A stretch of 64,000 nt of DNA from Candidatus Binatia bacterium (GCA_026004215.1 BPIR01000003.1:634822-698821); one strand, 5' to 3'. Counted from the first letter of the stretch, positions 42,683 to 52,168 are shown. The notes: a model not told the origin generated them from the sequence alone. Program-made: numbers and translations.

Positions 42683-44332
42683 ATGAGGGGAGTGCGCACG
42701 CCCGAGCCAAATGCAGTGTCTGCGTGGGAGCCGGTGCGCCTGGCGGCCGGTGTGATGTTGACGATGGCCGCTGTGGCGCTTCAGCTTGTCTTCGTGTGGC
42801 ACGCAGGACCATTGTGGCGCGACGAGGCCAACAGTGCCAATTTGGCCGCGCTGCGCTCGTGGTGGGCCATCTGGGATTACTCGCGGTACGACTCCTTTCC
42901 GCGCTTGTGGAACGTTTTAGTGTGGGTGTTGGGCCAGGTGGGGTGGACCAGTGACTTTCATTTGCGGGCTGTCGGGTTGGTCGCCGCGTGGCTTCAGCTC
43001 GCCGCGCTTTGGTGGGCCGGACGTGCCGTGACGGGCCGAGCGCCGCTGGTTGCCCTGCTCCTCTATGGGTTAGCGGCGCCGGCTGTTGTGTATGGAACGA
43101 TGTTTCGCGGTTATGGGTTGGGGGCGGCTGCATTTCTACTCGCGAGCGGATCGCTTCTACGGTGGATGGTCGCTCCGACCTGGCGGCGTGCAGCCTGGCT
43201 AGCCGCGGCGAACGTCATTGCCGTGCAATCGAACTTCGCCAACGGCGTGCTGCTGGCGGCGCTGCATGCTGCGGCGGCGCTCGGGTTGTGGCGCCCCGGC
43301 GGGCGCGTGCCCGCGCCCGCGCGTGCGTGGGCTATGGTGGCGGCGGCTTTGGGGGTGGCCACGTTGTCATTGGGGTTCTCTTGGTCGTGGATTCGTTATG
43401 CATTCGAAGTGGGCGTATCGGAACAGCGGCCTGTGTCGCTCGGGGTCGTCGCCGCCGTCTGGTGGCAGAGCTTGGGCACGCAAGGTTGGCTCAGGGCCGC
43501 CCTTTGGTGCGGTGCGTTTCTCGCCCTGGGGTGGCTGTTCGGCGAGCGCCTTGCGGGCCGTGTGCGCGAAGAACGTGCGTGTATGCTGGCCTGGGCCTGT
43601 CCGCTCGCCGTAGGGCTCTTCTTGCTTTACTTCTGGCAGTTCGCGCGCTTGCCGAGTCAGGAGTGGCACTATCTTTCTCTCAATGCCTTTGTCGCCTTGG
43701 CTGCGGAGTTCGCCGTGCAGCGCCTCGCATATCGCCGGCCGATGCTGGATCGTGCCGTTGCAATTGGAGGTGTGGTGCTGGGTTTGTGGCTTGCGTGGCA
43801 AGCGTGGCCCATCGTCGCGGTGCGCATGAGCAACGTGGATCTCATTGCCGGGATCTTGCGGGCCCAGGCGGCTCCGCAAGACTTGGTCGTTGTCGCGCCG
43901 TGGTACTGTGGGATCAGTTTTCAGCGGTACTACCATGGTCCCGCGCCGTGGATCACGTTGCCGGAAGTGCCCGATCACCGCTTCCATTATCACTTGGCGA
44001 TTCGAGCAAAGATGGCGCTGGGGGATCGCGGCATCGAGGAGGAGCGGGTGCGGATCGTCGAGGCCCTCAAGCGTGGCAGTCGGGTCTGGCTGGTGGGTGA
44101 TTTGAGCGCACCTCCGGCCGGAGAGTTGCCGCCCAGCCTACCGCCGGCTCCGCACCCGGTCACCGGCTGGCGGGCCGGCCCCTACCTCGAAGCTTGGGAA
44201 CAACAAATTGCTGCGCTGTTACGCGACCACAGCCGCGAAATTTGGGGCATCGAAGTGCCCCGGCCGACTCGCATCAACCCGTGGGAGAACCTAGCGCTGA
44301 CTGTGATCGAGGGCTGGCAACAGGGCCCGTGA
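42683..44332 (+). CDS. Membrane glycosyltransferase, GT39/ArnT-like
   Basis: 549 residues with 10-12 hydrophobic helices. The first external loop has LWRDEANSANLA, where Asp-Glu matches the catalytic acidic pair of PMT/ArnT-type transferases that use lipid-linked sugars. A soluble C-terminal domain of about 150 residues (VAPWYCGISFQRYYHG, DHRFHYHLA) follows the last helix. The acceptor cannot be read. The gene is divergent from the dockerin-like protein and about 75 bp upstream of the acyl-CoA dehydrogenase. Confidence 0.78.
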   Translation: MRGVRTPEPNAVSAWEPVRLAAGVMLTMAAVALQLVFVWHAGPLWRDEANSANLAALRSWWAIWDYSRYDSFPRLWNVLVWVLGQVGWTSDFHLRAVGLVAAWLQLAALWWAGRAVTGRAPLVALLLYGLAAPAVVYGTMFRGYGLGAAAFLLASGSLLRWMVAPTWRRAAWLAAANVIAVQSNFANGVLLAALHAAAALGLWRPGGRVPAPARAWAMVAAALGVATLSLGFSWSWIRYAFEVGVSEQRPVSLGVVAAVWWQSLGTQGWLRAALWCGAFLALGWLFGERLAGRVREERACMLAWACPLAVGLFLLYFWQFARLPSQEWHYLSLNAFVALAAEFAVQRLAYRRPMLDRAVAIGGVVLGLWLAWQAWPIVAVRMSNVDLIAGILRAQAAPQDLVVVAPWYCGISFQRYYHGPAPWITLPEVPDHRFHYHLAIRAKMALGDRGIEEERVRIVEALKRGSRVWLVGDLSAPPAGELPPSLPPAPHPVTGWRAGPYLEAWEQQIAALLRDHSREIWGIEVPRPTRINPWENLALTVIEGWQQGP

Positions 44333-44408
44333 GTGCGATGTGCTCACTGCTTGGCAAGAGCTCTCAAGCTTTGCGATAACCACAACAACGAACCGAGGTG
44401 ACATTTTC

Positions 44409-45575
44409 ATGCGAACATTTAGCGGAGTGGATTATTTTGGGATCGAGGAATTGCTGACGCCCGAACAGCGCCTCGTTCAGCGCACGGTGCGCGAATTTGT
44501 CGAGCAGGAAGCCTTACCGGTCATCGAAGATTTTCATGCGCGTGAAGAGTTTCCGCGCCATCTCATTCCGCGCATGGCGTCGCTGGGGTTCTTCGGCGCG
44601 AACTTGCACGGTTACGGCTGCGCCGGCTTGGACAACGTGTCGTACGGCCTGATTTGCCAGGAACTCGAGCGGGGCGACAGCGGGCTACGCTCCATGGTGT
44701 CGGTGCAGGGCTCGTTGTGCATGTACCCCATTTACGCCTTTGGCTCGGAGGAGCAAAAGCAGCGCTGGTTGCCCAAAATGGCCAAGGGAGAGGTGATTGG
44801 CTGCTTTGGGCTCACGGAGCCGGATCATGGATCGGACCCGGGCGGGATGGAAACCAAGGCGCGGCGGGATGGGGCGCAATGGGTCGTTACCGGCACCAAA
44901 CGCTGGATCACCAATGGCAGCATTGCTCATTTGGCGATCGTTTGGGCTAAGACTCCCGACGGCGTGCGCGGGTTTTTGGTGGAAACCGACCGCCCAGGGT
45001 TTACGGCACGCGATATTAAAGGAAAGTTCTCCTTGCGCGCCTCGATTACGTCGGAGTTGATTCTCGAGGAGGTGCGCGTGCCGGACAGTAACGTTCTTCC
45101 CGGAGTCGTCGGGCTCAAAGGCCCGTTTTCTTGCCTGACGCAAGCACGATACGGGATCGTTTGGGGCGCGTTAGGTGCGGCCATGGCTTGCTATCACACC
45201 GCGCTGGAGTACGCCAAGGAGCGTCGGCAATTCGAGCGAGCCATCGCAGGCTATCAGTTGGTGCAGCAAAAACTCGTGTTCATGCTGACCGAGATCACCA
45301 AAGGGCAGTTGTTGGCGTTGCGCTTGGGCCAGCTCAAGGATGAAGGGAAGCTCCGGCCCCAGCAGGTCTCGCTGGCCAAGCGCAACAACGTGCAGCAAGC
45401 GCTGGAAATTGCACGCATGGCGCGCGACATCCTCGGCGCCAATGGCATCGTGAACGAGTACCCGGTGATCCGCCACATGCTGAATCTCGAGACCGTGAAC
45501 ACATACGAGGGCACGCACGACATGCACACTTTGATCGTTGGGCGGGACATCACGGGGCTGGATGCCATCCGATAA
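44409..45575 (+). CDS. gcdH: Glutaryl-CoA dehydrogenase (acyl-CoA dehydrogenase family)
   Basis: 388 residues, FAD enzyme that oxidises and decarboxylates glutaryl-CoA to crotonyl-CoA in lysine, tryptophan and aromatic degradation. Family marks are CFGLTEPDHGSDPGGM (flavin binding), TGTKRWITNGSIA, KGKFSLRASITSELILEEV with the Arg that contacts the glutaryl carboxylate, and TYEGTHDMHTLIVGRDITG with the catalytic Glu. Start ATG 44409 follows GAGGTGA. The order and Arg placement favour GcdH over a general acyl-CoA dehydrogenase. Crotonyl-CoA could then pass to the enoyl-CoA hydratase at 53 kb. Confidence 0.92.
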   Translation: MRTFSGVDYFGIEELLTPEQRLVQRTVREFVEQEALPVIEDFHAREEFPRHLIPRMASLGFFGANLHGYGCAGLDNVSYGLICQELERGDSGLRSMVSVQGSLCMYPIYAFGSEEQKQRWLPKMAKGEVIGCFGLTEPDHGSDPGGMETKARRDGAQWVVTGTKRWITNGSIAHLAIVWAKTPDGVRGFLVETDRPGFTARDIKGKFSLRASITSELILEEVRVPDSNVLPGVVGLKGPFSCLTQARYGIVWGALGAAMACYHTALEYAKERRQFERAIAGYQLVQQKLVFMLTEITKGQLLALRLGQLKDEGKLRPQQVSLAKRNNVQQALEIARMARDILGANGIVNEYPVIRHMLNLETVNTYEGTHDMHTLIVGRDITGLDAIR

Positions 45576-45612
45576 TGGGAGGGGGCGAGAAGCCGGCACC
45601 CCGTGCGCGAGG

Positions 45613-45912
45613 ATGAAACGGAAGTTCTCCGTCAAATCCGACCGGACCTTGCAGCAGTTGGGTGTGCTGCCGCGGTTGCAGGCGGGTGAGCGCGTCGTTC
45701 CTGTGGGCAAAACCTTTGCTCTGCGGGGCCGCGCAGGCGAGATCGCTTCGCTCGTGTTTGCCTTCGACGGCGACACCCTCGCCGTGGGGTACGCGACTCG
45801 GCATGGTGGCAGTTGGACGGTGGAGGAGCTGGAGCCGTATTCCTTGCGTGCCCTCGGGTATTGGCAGCGTTGGCTCAAGCGGCACGGTGAGCCGGTAGAC
45901 TGGCCCGAGTAG
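45613..45912 (+). CDS. Small hypothetical protein (99 aa)
   Basis: Starts at ATG 45613 with GAGG just upstream; 99 residues. Basic N-terminus (MKRKFSVKSDRTLQQLG), then a compact beta-type sequence (RVVPVGKTFALRGRAGEI, LVFAFDGDTLAVGYATR) and a Trp-rich end (LGYWQRWLKRHGEPVDWPE). No signal or membrane segment. It stands between gcdH (38 bp) and an anion permease (8 bp), which suggests cotranscription with the permease. Not recognised. Confidence 0.6.
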   Translation: MKRKFSVKSDRTLQQLGVLPRLQAGERVVPVGKTFALRGRAGEIASLVFAFDGDTLAVGYATRHGGSWTVEELEPYSLRALGYWQRWLKRHGEPVDWPE

Positions 45913-45920
45913 CCTTTGCC

Positions 45921-47132
45921 ATGGATCGGCTGGCGCTGGGGCTGTTCCTTGCGGTGTACGCGCTGCTGGCCCTGGGTGGCTTGCCCCCGTTTCGCTTCGA
46001 CCGAACGGGCATTGCCATCATGGGAGCGGCGGCCATGGTGCTCACCGGAACGATTCCGTTCGAGGTCGCCGTCGCGGCCGTAGACTATCGCACGATTGTG
46101 TTCTTGTTCGGGATGATGATCGTGGTGGCGAATCTGCGCCTGGCGGGTTTTTTTCGCTTGGTGACCGCACGCGCCCTGCGACGGGCGCACTCGCCTCGAC
46201 AAGTTCTGGCCGTGACCGTGTTCGTTCCCGGAATTCTGGCGGCCTTCTTCATTAACGACGTCGTCTGTTTGGTGTGCACTCCGGTGGTCGTGCAAGTCAC
46301 CTCCCGGCTGGCGCTGCCGCCGGTCCCGTACCTTCTGGCTCTCGCGACCGCCGCGAACATCGGGAGCGCCGCCACAGTGAGCGGGAATCCGCAAAATATG
46401 CTGGTCGCGAGCTTTGCGCGGCTACCCTACGCGAGTTTTGCGGAGCACCTGGCGCCGCTGGCGCTGGCCGGGTTGGCGGTCGACTACGTTGTGCTCTTAC
46501 TGCTGTTTCGCCGCGAACTGTCCGGGCCACGGTCCGGCCTGCGCCCCGTGGAGCTTTCCGAACGGGTGCACAGGCCGCTGCTGTACAAGTCCGCGCTCGC
46601 GTCCGTATTGGCCGTGAGCTTGTTTTTTGCGGGATATCCAGTGGCCGAGGTATCGCTCGGTGTGGGGGCATGGCTGTTGGCTACCCGGCGCGTGCGCCCG
46701 GAAAAAGTGTACCGGGAAATTGATTGGCCCTTGCTCGTCCTGTTCGTGGGGTTGTTCGTGGTCGTGGGCGGGTTCGAACATGCCGGGCTCGACCGGCGCT
46801 TGCTCGCGTATGCGGGAGACGTGCGCAGTTGGGGGGCGCATGTGGTGGTCGTGCTCACAGCGGTGCTTTCCAACGTGGTCAGCAATGTTCCGGCGGTCAT
46901 GTTGCTCAAGCCGGTGGTAATGCAGGCAGCCGATCCGGCGCGCACGGCGATGTTGGTGGCGGCAGCGAGCACCTTTGCGGGAAATTTTTTGACGATCGGT
47001 TCCGTGGCCAACTTGATCGTGCTCGAGCAAGCGCGGCGTGCTGGGGTGACGATTTCGTTTTGGCAGTATGCTCGCGTGGGTGTTCCGGTGACGCTGGCCA
47101 CTCTCGCCATGACTTGGTGGGCGTTGGGCTGA
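45921..47132 (+). CDS. Anion/cation permease of the ArsB/YbiR type
   Basis: 403 residues, 10-12 helices, a member of the ion transporter superfamily. The clearest signature is ATAANIGSAATVSGNPQNML; AGNFLTIGSVANLIVLEQAR is the matching repeat in the second half. Both halves contain re-entrant hairpin loops of this family. The substrate is not clear: members include arsenite, citrate/sulfate and unknown ions (E. coli YbiR). No arsenic regulator or reductase is nearby. Confidence 0.88.
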   Translation: MDRLALGLFLAVYALLALGGLPPFRFDRTGIAIMGAAAMVLTGTIPFEVAVAAVDYRTIVFLFGMMIVVANLRLAGFFRLVTARALRRAHSPRQVLAVTVFVPGILAAFFINDVVCLVCTPVVVQVTSRLALPPVPYLLALATAANIGSAATVSGNPQNMLVASFARLPYASFAEHLAPLALAGLAVDYVVLLLLFRRELSGPRSGLRPVELSERVHRPLLYKSALASVLAVSLFFAGYPVAEVSLGVGAWLLATRRVRPEKVYREIDWPLLVLFVGLFVVVGGFEHAGLDRRLLAYAGDVRSWGAHVVVVLTAVLSNVVSNVPAVMLLKPVVMQAADPARTAMLVAAASTFAGNFLTIGSVANLIVLEQARRAGVTISFWQYARVGVPVTLATLAMTWWALG

Positions 47133-47324
47133 ACGGATCCCGGGCTGCTGTGGGTTGGTGCGGCACGGACGAACCGCCGCAGGGGCAGGTGCACCTGCCA
47201 GCGGGAGTGGGGCATCGTTCCGATGTTGCGCCCCACGGCGCACGCTTGGCCAGAGAACGCCGTAGACGCTTGTCAAACGTGCCTTGCCGGCCGTAATCTA
47301 GAGCGCACTGCTCGGAGGCGGGGC
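47133..47324. other. Short spacer with a small palindrome
   Basis: Contains GGGGCAGGTGCACCTGCC around 47181-47199, a palindrome related to the GTAGGGGC type, and the ribosome site GGAGGCGGGGC of the next gene. Confidence 0.45.
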
Positions 47325-49394
47325 ATGTTCGGCGCAATGGCATGGTCGAGGTGCCGGAAGCGAGGGCGATGGCGGCACGCCGCCATCGCGGCCACGACGG
47401 ACGTATTGGTCGCCGTTTTGGAGCTGGCCGCCCCGGCGTGGGCCTCGTGGGAGTTTCGCGAGGTGCGCGAAGAGGCAGGCCTAGTGTATGAACATCGTTA
47501 TCGCCGCCCCACCACCGCGGAGTGGAGCGCTGGCGGGGTGGCTTCGGGGGATTTCGATGGCGACGGGTGGGTGGATCTTTACGTCGTACGAGGGGATGCG
47601 GGTCCCAACCTCTTGTTTCGCAATCGCGGGGACGGCACGTTCGAGGAGGTGGGCGAGCGGGCGGGCGTTGCCGTGGGCGGGGCGCGTAGCGTGGGGCCGG
47701 TATTCGCGGATTTCGACGGCGACGGCCGGCTCGATCTCTTCGTTCCTGCTTTGCTGTGTGCCGACAAGGTTGCGTACTGCGACGATGTGCAACAGCCGCG
47801 GCTCGGAACGGTCAAGTTGTACCGGAACCGCGGCGACGGCACGTTCGAAGACGTGACCACCCAAAGCGGCATCCGATTCACGCGCGATAGCTTTTCTGCT
47901 GCGTGGGGAGATTACGACCGCGACGGCGACCTCGACCTATTCGTAAGCCACTGGGGCGAGTTCCGCCCGCCGGGTTCGTCGGAGCACCTCTGGCGCAACA
48001 ATGGGGACGGCACATTTACGGACGTCAGTGTGGAGCTGGGAATCTCATCGGCTTACGAGTTCTTGGGCGGCGACATCGGCGACCTGAGCTTTACCCCGAA
48101 CTTTGCGGACATTGACAGTGACGGCTGGCTCGATCTGCTGGTGGCGGGGGATTTCCGCCAAAGCAAGGTGTTTCGGAACTTGGGCGGCCAGCGGTTCACC
48201 GAGGCGACCACGCCGGTGATTTCCGACGAAAACGGCATGGGCGCCGCCGTAGGGGATTACGACAACGACGGGGACCTCGACTGGTTCGTCTCCTCCATTT
48301 GGGATCCGGATCAAGACAATCGCGAGAACAACTGGTACGTGTCCGGCAATCGGCTGTATCGCAACCGCGGCGACGGCGCCTTTGAAGACGTAACGGATTT
48401 CGCCGGAGTACGGGCCGGCTATTGGGGATGGGGAGCCACATTCGCGGATTTCGATAACGATGGCTGGCTCGACCTGTACCACGTGAACGGCTGGCGCACC
48501 GACGATCCGGCGGCGTATGAGTTTCACGCGGACCCGGCAGTGTTTTTCCATAACCGGGCGGATGGCACGTTCGAGGAGTCGGGGGCACGACTTGGAATTG
48601 CCGATCGGGGACAAGGTCGCGGCGTGGTGGCGTTCGATTACGACCGCGACGGAGACCTCGATTTGTTCGTTGCGAACATTCAGGGGCCGCCCGCCTTGTA
48701 TCGGAACGATCTCTCGCGTGAACGCAGGTTTCTGTCTGTGCGACTGGTGGGCCGGCCGCCGAATACTCAGGGCGTTGGCGCACGGGTGTGGGTGGAGGCG
48801 AATGGTTCGAGGCAGATGCGCGAACTTCGTGCGGGAAGCAACTTCGTTTCTCAAGATCCGGCGGAGGCACACTTCGGCCTAGGTAGCGCCGAGCGTGTGG
48901 CTCGCCTGCAAGTGCGCTGGCCCGACGGCGAGGAACAAGAGTGGCTCGACTTGCCCGCCGACGCCTGGGTGGTTGTGCGTCAAGGGCAGCCGGATCTGGC
49001 GATTGCATTGCGCTCACCCGAGCCATCGCCGGTGCCGACGGCAGCCGAGCCATCGCGCGTGCCAACGGAAACCCCAACCCCAAGCCCAATCGCAACGCCG
49101 ACGGAAACGCCAACGCCGACGCCCACGACGAGAACACCGGCGAGCGACCATTCGAGCCCGAGTGCTACGCCGAGCGCGAGCTCCGTGTGCTCTGGCGACT
49201 GTGATGGTGATCGACAGGTAACGATCGAGGAGATTGTTCGCTTGGTTGGAATCGCACTCGGTGAACAAGCGGCAGCGCAGTGCGCCGCCTTGGCGCGAGA
49301 AGGCGTCACTGGCGTCACCATCGACCTGATCGTGCGCGCCGTGAACGCTGCGTTGTTCGGCTGCGGGGGCGCACACGCCGCCGGATCCCCTTGA
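47325..49394 (+). CDS. Secreted FG-GAP/UnbV protein with dockerin-like C-terminus
   Basis: 689 residues. The ATG at 47325 follows GGAGGCGGGGC and gives a basic leader and signal peptide (about 1-41, ending APAWAS). Seven FG-GAP/VCBS calcium loops form a propeller: DFDGDGWVDLYV, DFDGDGRLDLFV, DYDRDGDLDLFV, DIDSDGWLDLLV, DYDNDGDLDWFV, DFDNDGWLDLYH and a second DYDRDGDLDLFV. An ASPIC/UnbV domain (VGARVWVEANGSRQMRELRA) follows. After a Thr/Pro linker (TPTETPTPTPTTRTPA) come two dockerin-like units (GDCDGDRQVTIEEIVRLV and a degenerate second, GVTGVTIDLIVRAV). The UnbV family is common in environmental genomes; a binding or adhesion role is usual but unproven. Confidence 0.93.
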   Translation: MFGAMAWSRCRKRGRWRHAAIAATTDVLVAVLELAAPAWASWEFREVREEAGLVYEHRYRRPTTAEWSAGGVASGDFDGDGWVDLYVVRGDAGPNLLFRNRGDGTFEEVGERAGVAVGGARSVGPVFADFDGDGRLDLFVPALLCADKVAYCDDVQQPRLGTVKLYRNRGDGTFEDVTTQSGIRFTRDSFSAAWGDYDRDGDLDLFVSHWGEFRPPGSSEHLWRNNGDGTFTDVSVELGISSAYEFLGGDIGDLSFTPNFADIDSDGWLDLLVAGDFRQSKVFRNLGGQRFTEATTPVISDENGMGAAVGDYDNDGDLDWFVSSIWDPDQDNRENNWYVSGNRLYRNRGDGAFEDVTDFAGVRAGYWGWGATFADFDNDGWLDLYHVNGWRTDDPAAYEFHADPAVFFHNRADGTFEESGARLGIADRGQGRGVVAFDYDRDGDLDLFVANIQGPPALYRNDLSRERRFLSVRLVGRPPNTQGVGARVWVEANGSRQMRELRAGSNFVSQDPAEAHFGLGSAERVARLQVRWPDGEEQEWLDLPADAWVVVRQGQPDLAIALRSPEPSPVPTAAEPSRVPTETPTPSPIATPTETPTPTPTTRTPASDHSSPSATPSASSVCSGDCDGDRQVTIEEIVRLVGIALGEQAAAQCAALAREGVTGVTIDLIVRAVNAALFGCGGAHAAGSP

Positions 49395-49745
49395 AAACAG
49401 CGCCGGACGGGGTGCCGTGGTCGAAGCAACCGTTGGGGTTGCCCGCGGCGGTGTCGATTGCGCCGGCGCGATGCGCAGGCAAAAGAGCAGGCACGAAACC
49501 ACGGGCAGGCACAAGGCCTGCCCCTACCACTTCGAGGCAGACCGCCGGTTGCAGGCCGGGCAAGGGTGAACGGCAATGGCGAGCGGCGAGTGGCGAATCG
49601 CGAATGGCCCGGAGGCCGAAGGGGCGCGCCGGTGATGCGACGCGGATGCGGGTGGTCCGAGCGAGGGCCACGAAGCGACCCGCTACCCCCAATTGCCCGG
49701 GGCCTGCCCCCCGCCCCAGGCCATCCATTACCGGCCTCGACCGGC
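49395..49745. repeat. Gene-free spacer with two repeat types
   Basis: About 350 bp downstream of the UnbV gene. It holds a GTAGGGGC-type palindrome (about 49499-49529, GGGCAGGC with GCCTGCCC) and, at about 49573-49640, the GCGAGCGGCGAG ... AATGGCCCGGAGGCCG repeat also present at 4326-4395. No coding frame is convincing. Confidence 0.65.
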
Positions 49746-50831
49746 TTAGCGGGCCTGACGTTGCCTTCGCACTCCCGCTCGGACCGGGCTTTTCTTTAGT
49801 CCCGATCCGCGCGGCGGCAACGCGACTTTGTCACCTGGGGACAAACTTTCTATGGGCGCCGGCAAGTAGTGCCGCAGCGCGCGTTGCAGCTCGTTCGCGA
49901 CGCTGGCGCGTAGCGACTCCGGCGCCAGCACCTCCGCATACGCGCCCAATTGCAGCAGAAATCGCTTGATCTCCTCGCTTGCCTCTACGGTGAGGCTGAC
50001 TTCGATAGCGTTGTCTTGCAAGCGGCGGATTTCTTGGCTCGCGTGCATTTGGCGCTCCGCAACCCAGCGAGCGAGCGGCGGGTACACGCGGAAACGCACT
50101 TGCTGAACGTTGGCCTCGCGCCACAGCCGAAAGGCGTCGCGCAAGAAGTCCTTGACGTCGAATTGCGGCGGCGAAAATTGCCGCTCCGTCATGCGCACGC
50201 TCTCGAATCGGTGTACGGCAAACACGCGAATCGCCTTGCGGAGGTGGCACCATCCGAACAAATACAACGCCTCCAGGCTGGGATCGAAATAGAGCCGGTA
50301 CGGGTCGATTTCCCGCAACGTCGGCTGCGACCGGTTGAGGCCCCAATACACGGTGCGCACGGAGCGGCGTTCTTGGATGGCGGTGCAGAGGGTTTCCAGC
50401 TTGGACAGGTGCGGGCGATAGTCGATCGCAAATGTCGAACGGGTTTGCAAAATCGTCCGGTAGTACGGAAACAGCTCGCCCTGCGAGCCGTTGGGGCCTA
50501 GGAGGCGACTACATAGCTGCGCGAACGCGCGTTCCACCGGCGTACCTCGCAGGGGTTTGAGGAATTCCCGAGCCGTCTGCAAGGCGAGGATTTCCTCTGC
50601 GGGCAACGGGAACGGAAGCTGTGCCTGCCAGTGGTCGGCGAGCCGCCACCGGCCTTGGCTGCCTCGCTCGATCGGAAAGCCCGCTCGGCGGAGCGCCTCG
50701 ATGTCCCGATACACGGTGCGCAAGCGCAAGCCCCGGCGCTGGGCCAGCACAGTGGCGGGAATTCCGCGCGGGTTGCGGACCAAATCCATGAGAATCTGGT
50801 AGATGCGTGATACTTGCTCTCCGCGCGGCAT
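49746..50831 (-). CDS. WYL-domain transcriptional regulator (DeoR/HTH_11 type)
   Basis: 361 residues. An N-terminal winged helix (SRIYQILMDLVRNPRGIPATV; LRLRTVYRDIEALRRAGFPI) is followed by the WYL region (RSVRTVYWGLNRS, LYLFGWCHLRKAIRVFAVHRF) and the WCX C-terminal extension (EVSLTVEASEEIKRFLLQLG). WYL proteins sense nucleotide ligands or single-stranded DNA and often control DNA-damage or defence genes. None of those is adjacent. The C-terminal 30 residues are unusually basic. The gene is monocistronic, with a strong ATG start. Confidence 0.92.
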   Translation of the reverse strand: MPRGEQVSRIYQILMDLVRNPRGIPATVLAQRRGLRLRTVYRDIEALRRAGFPIERGSQGRWRLADHWQAQLPFPLPAEEILALQTAREFLKPLRGTPVERAFAQLCSRLLGPNGSQGELFPYYRTILQTRSTFAIDYRPHLSKLETLCTAIQERRSVRTVYWGLNRSQPTLREIDPYRLYFDPSLEALYLFGWCHLRKAIRVFAVHRFESVRMTERQFSPPQFDVKDFLRDAFRLWREANVQQVRFRVYPPLARWVAERQMHASQEIRRLQDNAIEVSLTVEASEEIKRFLLQLGAYAEVLAPESLRASVANELQRALRHYLPAPIESLSPGDKVALPPRGSGLKKSPVRAGVRRQRQAR

Positions 50832-51187
50832 CGTGCCGGCTCCTACACCACTACCGCGCAGGAGAGCAAGCGAGAATACCGGCGAACGGTGATCGAGGGG
50901 AATGGCGACCGCGCTTCGGCTTTGCCGAATACGCCGGCAATCCGTGCTTCAGGCCAGCGCACGCGCACGCCGAAAGGCCCGTAACCTGGGCGCGTGCGTT
51001 CCCTCGCTTTCCGCTCGGTTCGGCTCGCAGATCTTCGCCTGCGATTGGAGGCGCTTCATCGTGGGGCGCTGGTGTGGCGGAGACACATCGCCACACCAGC
51101 GCGAATCATCGCGCGTCGCGGCGACCCGAAAGGGCCGTGGCGGCTGGGGGGCCTTGCGTTCGCTGCACCTCTGTGCGGGCTCCAGGG
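50832..51187. other. Spacer with a perfect 14-bp hairpin
   Basis: 356 bp without a convincing gene. At 51066-51102 GCGCTGGTGTGGCG and its exact complement flank the nonamer GAGACACAT (51080-51088). This is a strong stem 85 bp beyond the ferredoxin stop. It may terminate that minus-strand transcript. Confidence 0.5.
51066..51102. terminator. 14-bp perfect inverted repeat
   Basis: Arms 51066-51079 and 51089-51102, 9-bp loop. No U-run follows in either orientation, so rho-independent termination is not assured. The gap from the ferredoxin stop is longer than usual. Confidence 0.4.
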
Positions 51188-51541
51188 TCAGCCCGTATAG
51201 CCCCACTTTCGTTTGTTGGCCTCGACCTGTTCGGGCGTGGGCTTTGGCTTTTGCTCGTGCTTCTTCACCTGGAACTCGCCGCTGTGTTCCCGGATCTCAT
51301 AGTTCAGGGCAATGTCGCTCTTGAAAATCTCGGGCACGGCCGATTCTTCGAAAATGGCTTGCCACGGGCACTCGGGCTCGCAGGCGCCGCAGTCAATGCA
51401 TTCGTCGGGGTGGATGTACAACTGATTGGGGAAGTGTTCCCGGTTGGATCCCGTGTATTCGTAAATGCAGTCCACCGGGCAGACGGACACACAGGCCGTG
51501 TCGACACAGTCAATGCACAACCGGGTGATAATGTACGCCAT
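51188..51541 (-). CDS. Ferredoxin, two-cluster (7Fe/8Fe type)
   Basis: 117 residues. Cysteine motifs [19 protein letters not shown] and [12 protein letters not shown] match the two-cluster ferredoxins of the Azotobacter FdI class, which bind a [3Fe-4S] and a [4Fe-4S] cluster. The family's aromatic-rich N-terminus AYIITRLCI is present. The C-terminal 40 residues ([26 protein letters not shown]) are basic and typical of long FdxA-like proteins. Only 27 bp separate it from the Rrf2 regulator gene upstream, so the two form one unit. Confidence 0.93.
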   Translation of the reverse strand: MAYIITRLCIDCVDTACVSVCPVDCIYEYTGSNREHFPNQLYIHPDECIDCGACEPECPWQAIFEESAVPEIFKSDIALNYEIREHSGEFQVKKHEQKPKPTPEQVEANKRKWGYTG

Positions 51542-51568
51542 CCTTTCCTCCTTCTTTCTCTGAGCGGC

Positions 51569-52021
51569 TCAATGTTCCGCAATTTGTTGTTTTTCTTGCA
51601 GCCGCGGGACCAGCCCGTGGCGATCGGCAATGGCCTGGATGGTAATGTCCTCCAAATATTGCGCAAGCAATTGCTGCGCGCCCCGCCAAATTTGGATTTG
51701 GGTGCAAACCGAGGCAAAACAGCAAGCGTCATCTTCTTCGTTGACGCAATCGATCAAGCAAAGCGGCCCCTCGACGCTTTCGTAGACCTCGCGCAGAGTG
51801 ATGGACGAGGGAGGTTTGCCGAGACGAAAGCCGCCCTTGGCACCTGGAACCGAGAGCAGGAGGCCGGCCTGCACCAAATCGCGCAAGATTTTCGACAGAA
51901 ACGGGGCGGGGATATTTTGCCGGGTTTGAATTTCTCGCCGCGGCACGAAGCGCCCCGCCGGCTGCGCCGCTACATAGCAAAGTGCGCGCACGGCGTAGTC
52001 CACCCTGCGCCCCACGTTCAT
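51569..52021 (-). CDS. Rrf2-family Fe-S transcriptional regulator
   Basis: 150 residues. The winged helix begins NVGRRVDYAVRALCYVA, with the recognition region ILRDLVQAGLLLSVPGAKGGFRL; both are standard Rrf2. The cluster cysteines are grouped in LIDCVNEEDDACCFASVC, compatible with the IscR/NsrR/RsrR three-cysteine arrangement. It sits directly upstream of the ferredoxin gene, so it probably senses cluster status or redox stress and regulates that ferredoxin and itself. ATG 52021 fits the conserved N-terminus; the longer frame upstream was rejected. Confidence 0.92.
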   Translation of the reverse strand: MNVGRRVDYAVRALCYVAAQPAGRFVPRREIQTRQNIPAPFLSKILRDLVQAGLLLSVPGAKGGFRLGKPPSSITLREVYESVEGPLCLIDCVNEEDDACCFASVCTQIQIWRGAQQLLAQYLEDITIQAIADRHGLVPRLQEKQQIAEH

Positions 52022-52168
52022 GATGGAGCTACGGTGCGAAAAACGGCTGGCGACTCTAGGTTGCACAGTCTTCATCGGGTGCCACGTTGCGCCCGGGGCA
52101 AAGAAGGGCAAGAGCCCGTTTTCCCGGGAAACGCAACACCGTTAGTTAAACTTGCGTGCAACTCCAAG

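Noticed and set aside
51066..51102. tRNA or small RNA at the hairpin
   Set aside because: A single perfect stem only; no cloverleaf or other support.
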